A model generated the notes under the pieces. That model was not told the origin of the DNA, ran no database searches, and saw only the letters and a program-made list of their open reading frames with translations. This document shows, piece after piece, positions 1-8,503 of a stretch of DNA of 64,000 bases. The position numbers were made by a program, and so were the translations under genes. Source of the DNA: Candidatus Avoscillospira avicola (GTDB lineage Bacteria > Bacillota > Clostridia > Oscillospirales > Oscillospiraceae); NCBI GenBank assembly GCA_018712245.1, contig DVHE01000007.1:1-64000 (forward strand), written 5' to 3'. Within the stretch, counting starts at the first letter, position 1. Each line of letters starts with the position of its first letter.

Positions 1-2
1 CA

Positions 3-290
3 GTTAAGCGTAAGGAAAATGGATATCGTGTCTATACAGACGAGGACATTAAAAGGTTAAAGGTTATACGTGCCCTGCGCTGTGCTAAATATTCTTTGGA
101 AGCAATTTTGCGGATGCTCCGCCAACTATCTAAAAATCCAGATCTGGATATTAAAGCTGCGTTGAATACCCCCTTACAGTCGGAGGATATTATTTCAGTT
201 TGTGACCGTCTAATTATATCTTTGACGACGGCAGAATACAACGCAAAAAAAATCATGGAAATGTTACAAGAAATGAAGGAAAATTATTAA
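3..290 (+). CDS. MerR-like transcriptional regulator, 3' fragment (gene starts upstream of window)
   Basis: Open frame from the window edge: VKRKENGYRVYTDEDIKRLKVIRALRCAKYSLEAILRMLRQL, MerR-type HTH. Confidence 0.75.
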   Translation, partial: VKRKENGYRVYTDEDIKRLKVIRALRCAKYSLEAILRMLRQLSKNPDLDIKAALNTPLQSEDIISVCDRLIISLTTAEYNAKKIMEMLQEMKENY

Positions 291-356
291 AACCCTCCAT
301 TTTGCCACCAGTCTTTGAACTGGTGGTATTCTTTTTCTATCAAAGGAGGTATAGTG

Positions 357-1082
357 ATGAAAACAATTATCCAAGTGCGGGGGCTTACAAAAGCCTATGG
401 TCAACTTCCAGCGGTAGATCATGTGAGTCTATCGGTAAAGGCAGGTACCGTGTTCGGTCTGCTGGGGGCAAATGGAGCTGGAAAAAGCACAACGATTGAG
501 TGTATTTTAGGAACAAAGAAAGCTGACAGCGGTGAAATATCTATTCTTTCTCTTGATCCTCAAAAGGACAGACGCCACCTTTTCCAAAGAGTTGGTGTTC
601 AATTTCAAGAGTGCGATTATCAACCAGAGATTAAAGTTTCGGAGCTGTGCGAAGAAACCGTTTGTCTGTATAAGAACCCGGCTGACTGGAAAAAGCTGTG
701 TACACAGTTTGGACTTGCGAACAAAACAAATTCAGCAGTCAAAAGTTTGTCCGGGGGAGAACGTCAACGGCTTTTTATCGTACTTGCCCTAATTCCCAAT
801 CCGCAGGTTGTTTTTCTGGATGAATTAACCACCGGACTTGATACAAAGGCCCGGCGTGATGTTTGGAAAATCCTCGAAGGACTAAAAAATCAAGGAATGA
901 CAATTTTCCTAACTTCTCACTTTATGGATGAAGTTGAGGCCTTGTGTGACGAGATTTGCATCCTCAAAAAGGGTCGAATTGCCTTTTATGGGACGATCAT
1001 GCAGGCCATAGACAAGAGTGGTTGCGAAAAATTTGAGGATGCGTATTTAGCACTTGCTGGTGAGGAGGTCGATGCGGAATGA
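357..1082 (+). CDS. ABC transporter ATP-binding protein
   Basis: Walker A GANGAGKST, signature LSGGE, Walker B VVFLDE; RBS AAAGGAGG before ATG 357. Confidence 0.95.
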   Translation: MKTIIQVRGLTKAYGQLPAVDHVSLSVKAGTVFGLLGANGAGKSTTIECILGTKKADSGEISILSLDPQKDRRHLFQRVGVQFQECDYQPEIKVSELCEETVCLYKNPADWKKLCTQFGLANKTNSAVKSLSGGERQRLFIVLALIPNPQVVFLDELTTGLDTKARRDVWKILEGLKNQGMTIFLTSHFMDEVEALCDEICILKKGRIAFYGTIMQAIDKSGCEKFEDAYLALAGEEVDAE

Positions 1083-1822
1083 GGTCTTTGGCTGTGCTCT
1101 TAAAAAATGAGCTGAAATTGAATATCCGAAATATGAACATGGTAATCTTTGCTGTTATATTGCCTTTGGTAGTGCTGGTGATACTTGGCTTTCTGTACGG
1201 GACAAGTCCAGCGGCAGAAGGGGCTGGCTTTACGTTTTTGGAGCAATCTATTGGTGCGCTCTGTACCATTTCTATTTGCGCTGGCGGTTTGATGGGTCTG
1301 CCTTTGGTGGTATCGGAATACCGGGAAAGAAAAATACTTAAACGGTTCAAGGTAACTCCGATTAGCCCCATTATGCTTTTGATGGTGGAGTTTTTAATCT
1401 ATGTTATTTATTCTGCTGTTTCCCTTGCTACGATAATTCCTGTGGCGATGCTGTTTTGGAAAGTGGAGATGCATGGATCATGGATTGCTTTTCTCGGTAG
1501 CTGGCTTTTGACTATGGTTTCTACTTTGAGCATTGGAATGATGGTAGGAGGTGTTGCCAAAAACGCTAAGACTGCAAGTGTAATTGCCTGTATTTTATAC
1601 TTTCCTATGCTTATTTTTTCCGGCGCCACTTTACCGTTTGAGGTAATGCCGGAGACAATGCAAAAAATCGTACAGTTTTTCCCCATGACACAAGGCATCC
1701 AACTTATGAAGGCAACTTTTTTGGGAACACCATTCCATAATATATGGCTGCCTGTTCTTGTAATGCTTGGCGTTACTATTCTTTGCTTTGGTGTTGCAGT
1801 CAAGTGCTTTAAGTGGGAATAG
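1079..1822 (+). CDS. ABC-2 type transporter permease
   Basis: Overlaps the upstream ATPase by 4 nt; about six hydrophobic segments. Confidence 0.92.
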   Translation: MRSLAVLLKNELKLNIRNMNMVIFAVILPLVVLVILGFLYGTSPAAEGAGFTFLEQSIGALCTISICAGGLMGLPLVVSEYRERKILKRFKVTPISPIMLLMVEFLIYVIYSAVSLATIIPVAMLFWKVEMHGSWIAFLGSWLLTMVSTLSIGMMVGGVAKNAKTASVIACILYFPMLIFSGATLPFEVMPETMQKIVQFFPMTQGIQLMKATFLGTPFHNIWLPVLVMLGVTILCFGVAVKCFKWE

Positions 1823-1876
1823 AGAAATAGGGATCGTCACAATGAAACCGTTGTAGAAACGGCGATATTGGGGCCG

Positions 1877-1922
1877 AAAACGGCGGTTTTGAAATAACAA
1901 ATTTCAAGCCGCCGTTTTCTTT
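1877..1922 (+). terminator. Rho-independent terminator after ABC operon
   Basis: AAAACGGCGG...CCGCCGTTTT stem followed by TCTTTTC. Confidence 0.8.
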
Positions 1923-2160
1923 TCAAAAATGAGATTGCGGGGGGTGTGTTAAAGTCGCCCTTTTTTAAGGATACGGCGGTGTCCAGGAGGTATCGCCGTG
2001 TCCTTTTTCCCTTTCCATCCCCCTAACCTGTCAAAAAAAGCCCACCCGCCCAGCAGGATCAGTCCGGCGGTAGATGTGCAATTTGGCAGTACATAAATGG
2101 ATTTATCATTTCATGCGCTTGCGTGGCTTTGTGTCGCGCAGGCGTTTTTTGTTATCCGTA

Positions 2161-2183
2161 CTTCGAGACAAAGTGTCCCGAGG
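2161..2183. repeat. Dyad repeat copy 1: CTTCGAGACA-AAG-TGTCCCGAGG
   Basis: Arms TCGAGACA/TGTCCCGA identical to copies 2 and 3. Confidence 0.85.
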
Positions 2184-2267
2184 TACAGAGTGGCTCCCCA
2201 GGGTGCCGTTCCCCGCCGAGCCCCGTTTCGGTCACTTATTCACCCAACACCGAAACGGAGGTTTATT

Positions 2268-2690
2268 ATGGCTACAATCAATCTGAAAGATTTTTATTAT
2301 TGGTACACACGAGATCAGTTTATCGAGGTTTCTGACGAGGTGGCCGAAGTGTTTCTGGCCGATACCCGCCACGAGATGGCTTATCAGCGGCGGCTCTCCC
2401 GACACAAGGCGCAGTATTCTTTGGACTGTGATGACGGGATCGAATACTCGGCTTGCCTGCATGAGCCCACACCCCAGGAACTCTTGGAACGCATGGAACT
2501 CTTTATCCGTCTGTGGAACGCGCTTAACTCTCTGCCCGAAGCCCAGGGCCGCCGTGTGGATGCCTGTGTCATTCTTGGCAAGACCTATTCTGAAGTGGCC
2601 GAAGCGGAAGGCGTTCACGAAAGCGCGGTGCGGCGGGCTGTGGAGCGTGGTTTGGAGAACATGAAAAAATACTTAAAAAAATCTCGCTGA
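2268..2690 (+). CDS. RNA polymerase sigma-like factor (mobile-element type)
   Basis: C-terminal sigma-4-like HTH (KTYSEVAEAEGVHESAVRRAVERGLENMKKYL); ATG preceded by CGGAGG. Confidence 0.8.
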   Translation: MATINLKDFYYWYTRDQFIEVSDEVAEVFLADTRHEMAYQRRLSRHKAQYSLDCDDGIEYSACLHEPTPQELLERMELFIRLWNALNSLPEAQGRRVDACVILGKTYSEVAEAEGVHESAVRRAVERGLENMKKYLKKSR

Positions 2691-3024
2691 ACCAGTCCGA
2701 ATATCATCTAAAAATGTCTCGGTTTATGAGAGGAGGTTTTCTTTTCTCCGCAGATGAACAAGGGCGGCCCCGAGCGCAATCCGGGGAGCCAGGCGGCGGG
2801 TGCGCGGTGACCTTTCCTAAAAGAAAATGAGCGAACAACACCAGCGCCGCAAGTGGGCCGGGCTATCCCACGGCCACGATCCGGCAGTGGACAGGCTGGC
2901 TGCCTGTCCCTCCGGGCCGCCCTCTCGTCTGCGTGGGAGCGCCGCGCCGAGTATAGTTGTCTTTGGACAGGTCAAGGAAATGGGCGTGGCGTTCCCTAAA
3001 TTTTATCAAAGGGGGAATTAGAAA

Positions 3025-3225
3025 ATGAAATACGATCCCGTATTGGCCGCTATGCTGGCCGAGCCGTGGAGCAACAACGCCTGCCGGGGATATGTGATCT
3101 ATGCGATGGAAAACTGCGGTTTTTCCCCCGAGGACATCCGGCGCGTTGTCGGTGAGCTCCATTATGTATTTGATTTCAAAACGCTGGGCGAGGCCCAGCA
3201 CCATTACGAAAACGGCCCCTATTAA
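3025..3225 (+). CDS. Small conserved mobile-element protein (66 aa), function unknown
   Basis: RBS-like AAAGGGGG before ATG 3025; intact ORF between element genes. Confidence 0.65.
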   Translation: MKYDPVLAAMLAEPWSNNACRGYVIYAMENCGFSPEDIRRVVGELHYVFDFKTLGEAQHHYENGPY

Positions 3226-3248
3226 CTTCGAGACATTGTGTCCCGATG
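3226..3248. repeat. Dyad repeat copy 2: CTTCGAGACA-TTG-TGTCCCGATG
   Basis: Same 8-bp arms as copy 1. Confidence 0.85.
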
Positions 3249-3351
3249 TGAGGACAGGCCAAAGGGCGGCACTTGTGCAGTGCCGCCTTTTCGCGTTTCC
3301 CCACAGGACAACCGGGAGGCGTTTATCAATCTGAACAAAGGAGGTTTTACC

Positions 3352-3618
3352 GTGAGATTAACCGCACAGGAACTGGAACGAATGAAAAGCGTTGACATTG
3401 GCGCAGTCTCCCCCGAGTCTCTGCCCGATGTGAGCGGTATAACCTTTGATAATGCCCTTTCCCGAAAAGAGCGAGTCATAAGGTTTTTGCAAGTTGCCCA
3501 AAATCCGTACTGCTTCAGCATCGGCGGGATCGGCGTGAAAATGGAATTTACAGAAAACGGGCCACCCCTCCAGGATATTTTGACGGACTTTTTGATCCGT
3601 CAAAAAAGCGGGCTGTAA
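3352..3618 (+). CDS. Small mobile-element protein (DUF6870-like?), GTG start
   Basis: AAAGGAGG 8 nt before GTG 3352; RLTAQELERMKSVDIGAVSPESLPDV. Confidence 0.6.
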   Translation: MRLTAQELERMKSVDIGAVSPESLPDVSGITFDNALSRKERVIRFLQVAQNPYCFSIGGIGVKMEFTENGPPLQDILTDFLIRQKSGL

Positions 3619-3640
3619 CTTCGGTTACGGCCTGCGCCTA

Positions 3641-3663
3641 CTTCGAGACAAAATGTCCCGAGG
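3641..3663. repeat. Dyad repeat copy 3: CTTCGAGACA-AAA-TGTCCCGAGG
   Basis: Same 8-bp arms as copies 1 and 2. Confidence 0.85.
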
Positions 3664-3734
3664 CGGAGCCATCCTTGTTGTCCCTACGGGACAGAGGTAT
3701 AATATAAATGTAATGTGATAGGGAAGGAGGAACA

Positions 3735-5417
3735 ATGCCACGAACAAAAAACAGAGGGGTTCAACAGAGTTTCTCCCCCTCTTATACAATCCGGCGCTGG
3801 CGGCTGGGCGAATATATCCGGCTTTCCAAAGAAGATTTGAAAAAAGGAAAAGACGATAGCAACAGCGTTAAAAACCAGCGCGACCTGCTGAATGACTTTT
3901 ATCAAAAGCACATCGAGGAATTTGAAAGCGTTTCCGAATATGTGGACGATGGACACACGGGAACGGATGCCAACCGCGAAGATTTCCAACGGCTCCTGGC
4001 CGATGTAATGAGTGGGAAAATCAACTGTGTTGTGGTAAAAGACCTTTCCCGTTTTGCCCGGAATTACAGCGATGCGGGAAGTCTGATTGACAACCTGTTT
4101 GTACAGATGGGTGTCCGGTTTATCAGTCTTGCGGAAAATGTGGATAGCTTTACAAACCCGGATAGCGTTTCTAATATTATCGTTCCGATAACAAATGTAA
4201 TGAATGATAACTATTGCTATCAGACTTCAAAGAAAATCCGCCAAGTATTTGACTATAAGCGGCGCAACGGTCAATACATCGGAGCTTTCGCTCCTTATGG
4301 GTACATTAAACACCCAAAAGACAAACACAAACTGATTGTTGATCCAGATGCTGCTGAAACAGTCAAACTCATTTTCTCGTTATTCTTGCAAGGAACATCA
4401 AAACGGGCCATCGCTCTGCATTTGAATGAGCATGGCGTCCCGAGTCCCTCTGCGTATAAACTACTCAAGGGCCTGCCTGTTTCTACAAGAGGTTATGACG
4501 AACCTATGTGGGGCGGCAGGATGATCCATGCAATACTTACCAATCCCACTTATACCGGGGATTTGGCACAAGGCCGTAGCCGGGTAAAAAGTTATAAGGT
4601 ACACCAGATTGAAACGGTTCCCCGTGAAGAATGGGTAGAGGTGGCTGGAACACATGAAGCCATTATCAACTATGAAACCTTTGACAAGGTGCAGGCTCTG
4701 TTAAAGCGTGACACCCGAACTTCTCCCGAAGGCCGGAAAGTCCATTTGTTCAGCGGCTTTCTGAAATGTGCCGATTGTGGCCGGGCAGTCACTCGTTGCG
4801 TTAGTAAAAACAATCATGTGTATTATGCCTGCTCTACTTACAAAAACCGTTCCCGGACAGCCTGCACCATGCACTCAATCAAGCATGAACGGCTGGAGGC
4901 CGCTGTTCTATTCGGTATTCAGTACCAGGTACATTTAGCCGTTTCTTATTCTGAGGCGATTACCTGTATCAATTCGGCTCCAACGAAAAAAAGCCAGTCT
5001 TTCAGACTGGACGAGCTGATTACCACAAAGGAAAAGGAACTGGCGAAAATCACCCGCTACAAGCAGTCTCTTTATCAAGACTGGAAAGACGGGGAAATTA
5101 CCCAGCAGGATTATCGAAGCATGAAAGCCGACTATGAACGGCAGGTAGCGGCCCTCTCTGATGTGTTGGAACGGTTGACCGCTGAACGGGCAGAACTGGC
5201 AAACGGTGTTGACAATGAGCACCCGGCGCTGGTGGCCTTTATGAAATACCAGAACATCGACAAACTAACCCGGGAGGCTCTCATTGATCTTGTAGACCAT
5301 ATCAAGGTTTACGAAAATGGAAATATCAGCGTTAAATGCAAATTCGCTGATGAATTTCGTAAGATAGCAGAATACATTGAAATCAACACTTCTGAAATTC
5401 CCGCCGTGGCGGGCTGA
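3735..5417 (+). CDS. Large serine recombinase (TnpX/TndX-like)
   Basis: Resolvase-type catalytic domain (YIRLSKED...VVKDLSRFARNY), recombinase domain, zinc-ribbon CADCGRAVTRCVSKNNHVYYAC, coiled coil. Confidence 0.95.
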   Translation: MPRTKNRGVQQSFSPSYTIRRWRLGEYIRLSKEDLKKGKDDSNSVKNQRDLLNDFYQKHIEEFESVSEYVDDGHTGTDANREDFQRLLADVMSGKINCVVVKDLSRFARNYSDAGSLIDNLFVQMGVRFISLAENVDSFTNPDSVSNIIVPITNVMNDNYCYQTSKKIRQVFDYKRRNGQYIGAFAPYGYIKHPKDKHKLIVDPDAAETVKLIFSLFLQGTSKRAIALHLNEHGVPSPSAYKLLKGLPVSTRGYDEPMWGGRMIHAILTNPTYTGDLAQGRSRVKSYKVHQIETVPREEWVEVAGTHEAIINYETFDKVQALLKRDTRTSPEGRKVHLFSGFLKCADCGRAVTRCVSKNNHVYYACSTYKNRSRTACTMHSIKHERLEAAVLFGIQYQVHLAVSYSEAITCINSAPTKKSQSFRLDELITTKEKELAKITRYKQSLYQDWKDGEITQQDYRSMKADYERQVAALSDVLERLTAERAELANGVDNEHPALVAFMKYQNIDKLTREALIDLVDHIKVYENGNISVKCKFADEFRKIAEYIEINTSEIPAVAG

Positions 5418-5465
5418 GTCCCGCTACATCCTTTCTGGCAGTGTGTTTTCCTAATAAGATTTAAT

Positions 5466-5876
5466 CATATCGTATTTGCACCGAAGTACAGAAGGAAAGT
5501 ATTTTTTGCAGAAAAACGGGAAGCAATTAGAGAAATATTGAGGATATTATGCCAGTGGAAGGGTGTAGAGATCATAGAAGGAGAGGTATGCCCAGATCAC
5601 ATCCATTTACTAGTAAGTATCCCACCCAAAATGAGCATATCGGGATTTATGGGATATCTAAAGGGGAAAAGCAGCTTAATGATATTCCAGAAGTTCGGGA
5701 ATATGAAATTTGCATATCGGAACAGGGAATTTTGGTGCAAAGGGTATTATGTAGATACGGTGGGAAAGAACACAAAAGCCATAAAAGAGTACATAGAGAA
5801 CCAGCTAAAGGCAGATAGAGAAAGCGATCAGTTAAGCATATACGATCCGCGCGACCCGTTTACGGGTAGCAAGTAA
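5466..5876 (+). pseudogene. tnpA: IS200/IS605-family transposase TnpA, 5'-truncated
   Basis: In-frame HIVFAPKYRRKVFFAEKREAIREILRILCQWKGVEIIEGEVCPDHIHLLVSIPPK...DPRDPFTGSK; N-terminus missing before HIVF. Confidence 0.9.
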
Positions 5877-5957
5877 CCCTATGCGTGGCTGGCAGGCCAA
5901 CTCATAAACGCACTTGTGCGTTGCCTGTAATTTAGGGCTATGCCCGAAACTGAAATA

Positions 5958-5976
5958 CCCCCCGCTTCGCGGGGGG
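5958..5976 (+). repeat. Hairpin, probable IS200-type right-end structure
   Basis: CCCCCCGC TTC GCGGGGGG downstream of tnpA fragment. Confidence 0.5.
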
Positions 5977-6000
5977 ATCATTATTGTTCTGCAAGCCAAG

Positions 6001-6036
6001 ACCGGGCAGCGCCGTCAGGGGCTGCCCGGTCTTTGT
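6001..6036 (+). terminator. Terminator-like hairpin
   Basis: ACCGGGCAGC...GCTGCCCGGT followed by CTTTGTTT. Confidence 0.65.
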
Positions 6037-6058
6037 TTGGGATGCATTTTGCAGTGGT

Positions 6059-8458
6059 TTACTCCAGGTGGAGATACCAGGCAAAGCCGTAGGGATACAG
6101 CTCCACATGGTCCAGGGCGTCCGCCTCTCCACCGTAGACCAATTCCTTGTAGGGACCCTTCTCCCAGCTGGTGGCTGAGGCAAATTCCCGGCTGAAGTTG
6201 AAGAAGGCGATGAGCTTGCGGCCCTGGTACCACCGGCCAATGCCCAGCACATGGGGGTTGCCGGTGTCGAAGGTCCAGACGTCTGCCCGGGTGTCAAACA
6301 CCGGCTCCGCGGCCCGAATCTCCTCCAGATGGCGCAGCCCCTGGAACTGCTTGCCCTGGCGCGTGGTCTCGTCATGGCGCATTTCTGCCAGATCCCACTG
6401 GAAGTTGCCGCGGTGGAGGTAGCGGCTGTCGTCCCACTTCTCGCCGTCCTGGTGGTAGGAGTAGTCGTTGAGCTGGCCCACCTCGTCGCCGCTGTAGAGG
6501 ACGGGGATGCCGCTCTGGGTCAGCATCCAGGCGTGGAGCATCAGGTCGCAGGCCACGGCCCGCTCCAGCTTGGTCGAATCCCGCTCAAATTCCGCGGCTT
6601 CGACGCCGCAGAGAGAGGCGGTGGTGCCGCACAGCCGGGCGTCGCCCAGGCGGGGATCGTCGTTGTAGAGCTCGCCGCGGCTGTTGCTGCCGGGGAAGCG
6701 CCCGGTGAAGTAGTCGTTGAGGTACTTCTTGTGGGGCACCTCGGCAAAACCGAAGCGGCCATAGAGCCAGGGATAGTCCAAGCCCCAGCCGATGTCATCA
6801 TGGCAGCGGAGATAGTTGAGGAACAAAAAGTCGCGGGGCAGGGCGCAGACGCTGTTCATCTGGTGGCGCAGCAGTGCCACATTGCCGGTGGCCAGGGTGT
6901 GCCAGGTAGTGGCCATGGTGGTGACGTTGTAGAGCATATGGCACTCGGGCTTCTCCGGCGTGCCGAAGTAGGGGGCCACCTTGGCCGGCTCCATGACGAC
7001 CTCGCCCAGCAGCAGCACGCTGGGGCAGACGATCTCGGCCACCATGCGCATCATCCGCACCAGGGTGTGGACCTGGGGCAGGTTGCGGCAGGTGGTGCCC
7101 AGCTCTTTCCAGATGTAGGGTACTGCGTCGAGGCGGATCACATCGATGCCCCGGTTGGTGAGATAGAGGAGGTTTTCGGTCATGTCGTTGAAGACCGTGG
7201 GGTTGGCGTAGTTGAGGTCCCACTGGTAGGGATAGAAGTTGGTCATGACCACCTGTTGGGCATCCTCCAGCCAGGTGAAGCTGCCGGGGGCCGTGGTGGG
7301 GAAGACCTGGGGCACGGTCTTTTCAAACTCCCGGGGAATGTCCCAGTTGTCGTAGAAGAAGTACCGATCCCGGTAGCCTGGCTCTCCGGCCCGGGCCTTG
7401 CGGGCCCACTCGTGATCCTCGCTGGTGTGGTTCATCACAAAGTCCAGGCAGAGGCTCATGCCCTTGGCCCGGCAGGCGTCGGCCAGATGCTCCAAATCGT
7501 CCATGGTGCCCAGCTCCGGCTGCACCTTGCGGAAGTCAGCGACGGCATAGCCGCCGTCGCTGCGGCCCTTGGGGCTCTCCAGCAGGGGCATCAGATGGAG
7601 ATAGTTGACGCCGCACTCGCTGAGGTAGGGGAGCTTCTCCTCCACCCCGCGGAGCGTGCCGGCAAAGGCATTGACATAGAGCATCATGCCCAGCAGATCC
7701 CGGCGGCGGTACCAATTCGGATCGGCTTCCCGCAGGGCATCCTGGGCGCGGAGGTCCTCCTTGCGATCCGCCCAGCAGCGGCGCAGCATGGAAATAAAGT
7801 ATTCAAAGGCGCCCATGTCGTTGTGGTAGAGCTCGCAGTAGAGCCACTTCAGCTCGTCATAGTGCCGGGCCAGGCGCCGTTCAAAGACATCGTCCTTGGC
7901 GGGAGCGGGCGTTTTGACGGGAGCAGCTGCTTTCGCGGGGGTGGACTTTTTGGCAGGCGCGGCGGCTTTTGCGGGAGCGGGTTCTTTTACGGGAGCAGCG
8001 GCTTTTACGGGAGCGGGCTCTTTCATGGGAGCAGCTGCTTTGACGGGAGCGGGTTCTTTCACGGGAGCAGCCGTTTTCACGGGAGCGGGTTCTTTCATGG
8101 GAGCAGCTGCTTTGACGGGAGCGGGTTCTTTCACGGGAGCAGCTGCTTTGACGGGAGCGGGTTCTTTCACGGGAGCAGCCGTTTTCACGGGAGCGGGTTC
8201 TTTTACAGGAGCAGCCGTTTTCACGGGAGCGGGTTCTTTTACAGGAGCAGCCGCTTTGACGGGAGCGGGTTCTTTTACGGGAGTGGCGGTTTTCACGGGA
8301 GCGGGCTCTTTCACGGGAGCGGGCTCTTTCACGGGAGCAGCCGCTTTCACCGGAGCAGCGGCTTCGGCAGAGACATTGACAGGCTTCTCGCTGGACGCCG
8401 CCTTTTTTGCCGGTGCATGTGCGGCCTTGGCGGCAGTCTTTTTCTTTTTCTGAGTCAA
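6059..8458 (-). CDS. Amylosucrase (GH13) with long N-terminal xxxPVK repeat extension; TTG start
   Basis: GH13 motifs (DFVMNHTSEDHEW, GIDVIRLDAVPYIWKELGT, LLLGEVV, YLRCHDDIGWG); AAGGAGG before TTG. Confidence 0.88.
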   Translation of the reverse strand: MTQKKKKTAAKAAHAPAKKAASSEKPVNVSAEAAAPVKAAAPVKEPAPVKEPAPVKTATPVKEPAPVKAAAPVKEPAPVKTAAPVKEPAPVKTAAPVKEPAPVKAAAPVKEPAPVKAAAPMKEPAPVKTAAPVKEPAPVKAAAPMKEPAPVKAAAPVKEPAPAKAAAPAKKSTPAKAAAPVKTPAPAKDDVFERRLARHYDELKWLYCELYHNDMGAFEYFISMLRRCWADRKEDLRAQDALREADPNWYRRRDLLGMMLYVNAFAGTLRGVEEKLPYLSECGVNYLHLMPLLESPKGRSDGGYAVADFRKVQPELGTMDDLEHLADACRAKGMSLCLDFVMNHTSEDHEWARKARAGEPGYRDRYFFYDNWDIPREFEKTVPQVFPTTAPGSFTWLEDAQQVVMTNFYPYQWDLNYANPTVFNDMTENLLYLTNRGIDVIRLDAVPYIWKELGTTCRNLPQVHTLVRMMRMVAEIVCPSVLLLGEVVMEPAKVAPYFGTPEKPECHMLYNVTTMATTWHTLATGNVALLRHQMNSVCALPRDFLFLNYLRCHDDIGWGLDYPWLYGRFGFAEVPHKKYLNDYFTGRFPGSNSRGELYNDDPRLGDARLCGTTASLCGVEAAEFERDSTKLERAVACDLMLHAWMLTQSGIPVLYSGDEVGQLNDYSYHQDGEKWDDSRYLHRGNFQWDLAEMRHDETTRQGKQFQGLRHLEEIRAAEPVFDTRADVWTFDTGNPHVLGIGRWYQGRKLIAFFNFSREFASATSWEKGPYKELVYGGEADALDHVELYPYGFAWYLHLE
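7895..8362 (-). repeat. 468-bp in-frame tandem repeat: 26 hexapeptides xxxP(V/A/M)K, mostly alternating EPAPVK / (A/T)AAPVK (36-bp higher-order period)
   Basis: Read directly from the nucleotide and protein sequence. Confidence 0.95.
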
Positions 8459-8503
8459 CGGAGATTCCTCCTTGTCATAATGATTGGCAAATGAATAATT
8501 GGC

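Larger units (their letters stand above)
1..5465. mobile_element. Right-hand portion of an integrated mobile element (ICE/transposon with large serine recombinase); left end lies outside the window
   Basis: Lower GC than the rest, sigma-like factor, small element ORFs, terminal large serine recombinase; truncated IS200 tnpA starts 49 bp after the recombinase stop. Confidence 0.65.

Noticed and set aside
2074-2267. ORFs 2074-2286 and the long form 2097-2690 of the sigma-like gene
   Set aside because: The upstream part lacks a good RBS and runs over the dyad repeat; CGGAGG-ATG at 2268 fits the conserved protein start better.
1-5417. Defence or toxin-antitoxin cargo in the mobile element
   Set aside because: Visible cargo is only a MerR fragment and an ABC exporter; small ORFs show no recognisable TA or defence motifs.
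7895-8362. 36-bp periodic repeat that superficially resembles a CRISPR array
   Set aside because: Repeats are contiguous without spacers, stay in frame with amylosucrase and encode a Pro-Lys-Ala tail.
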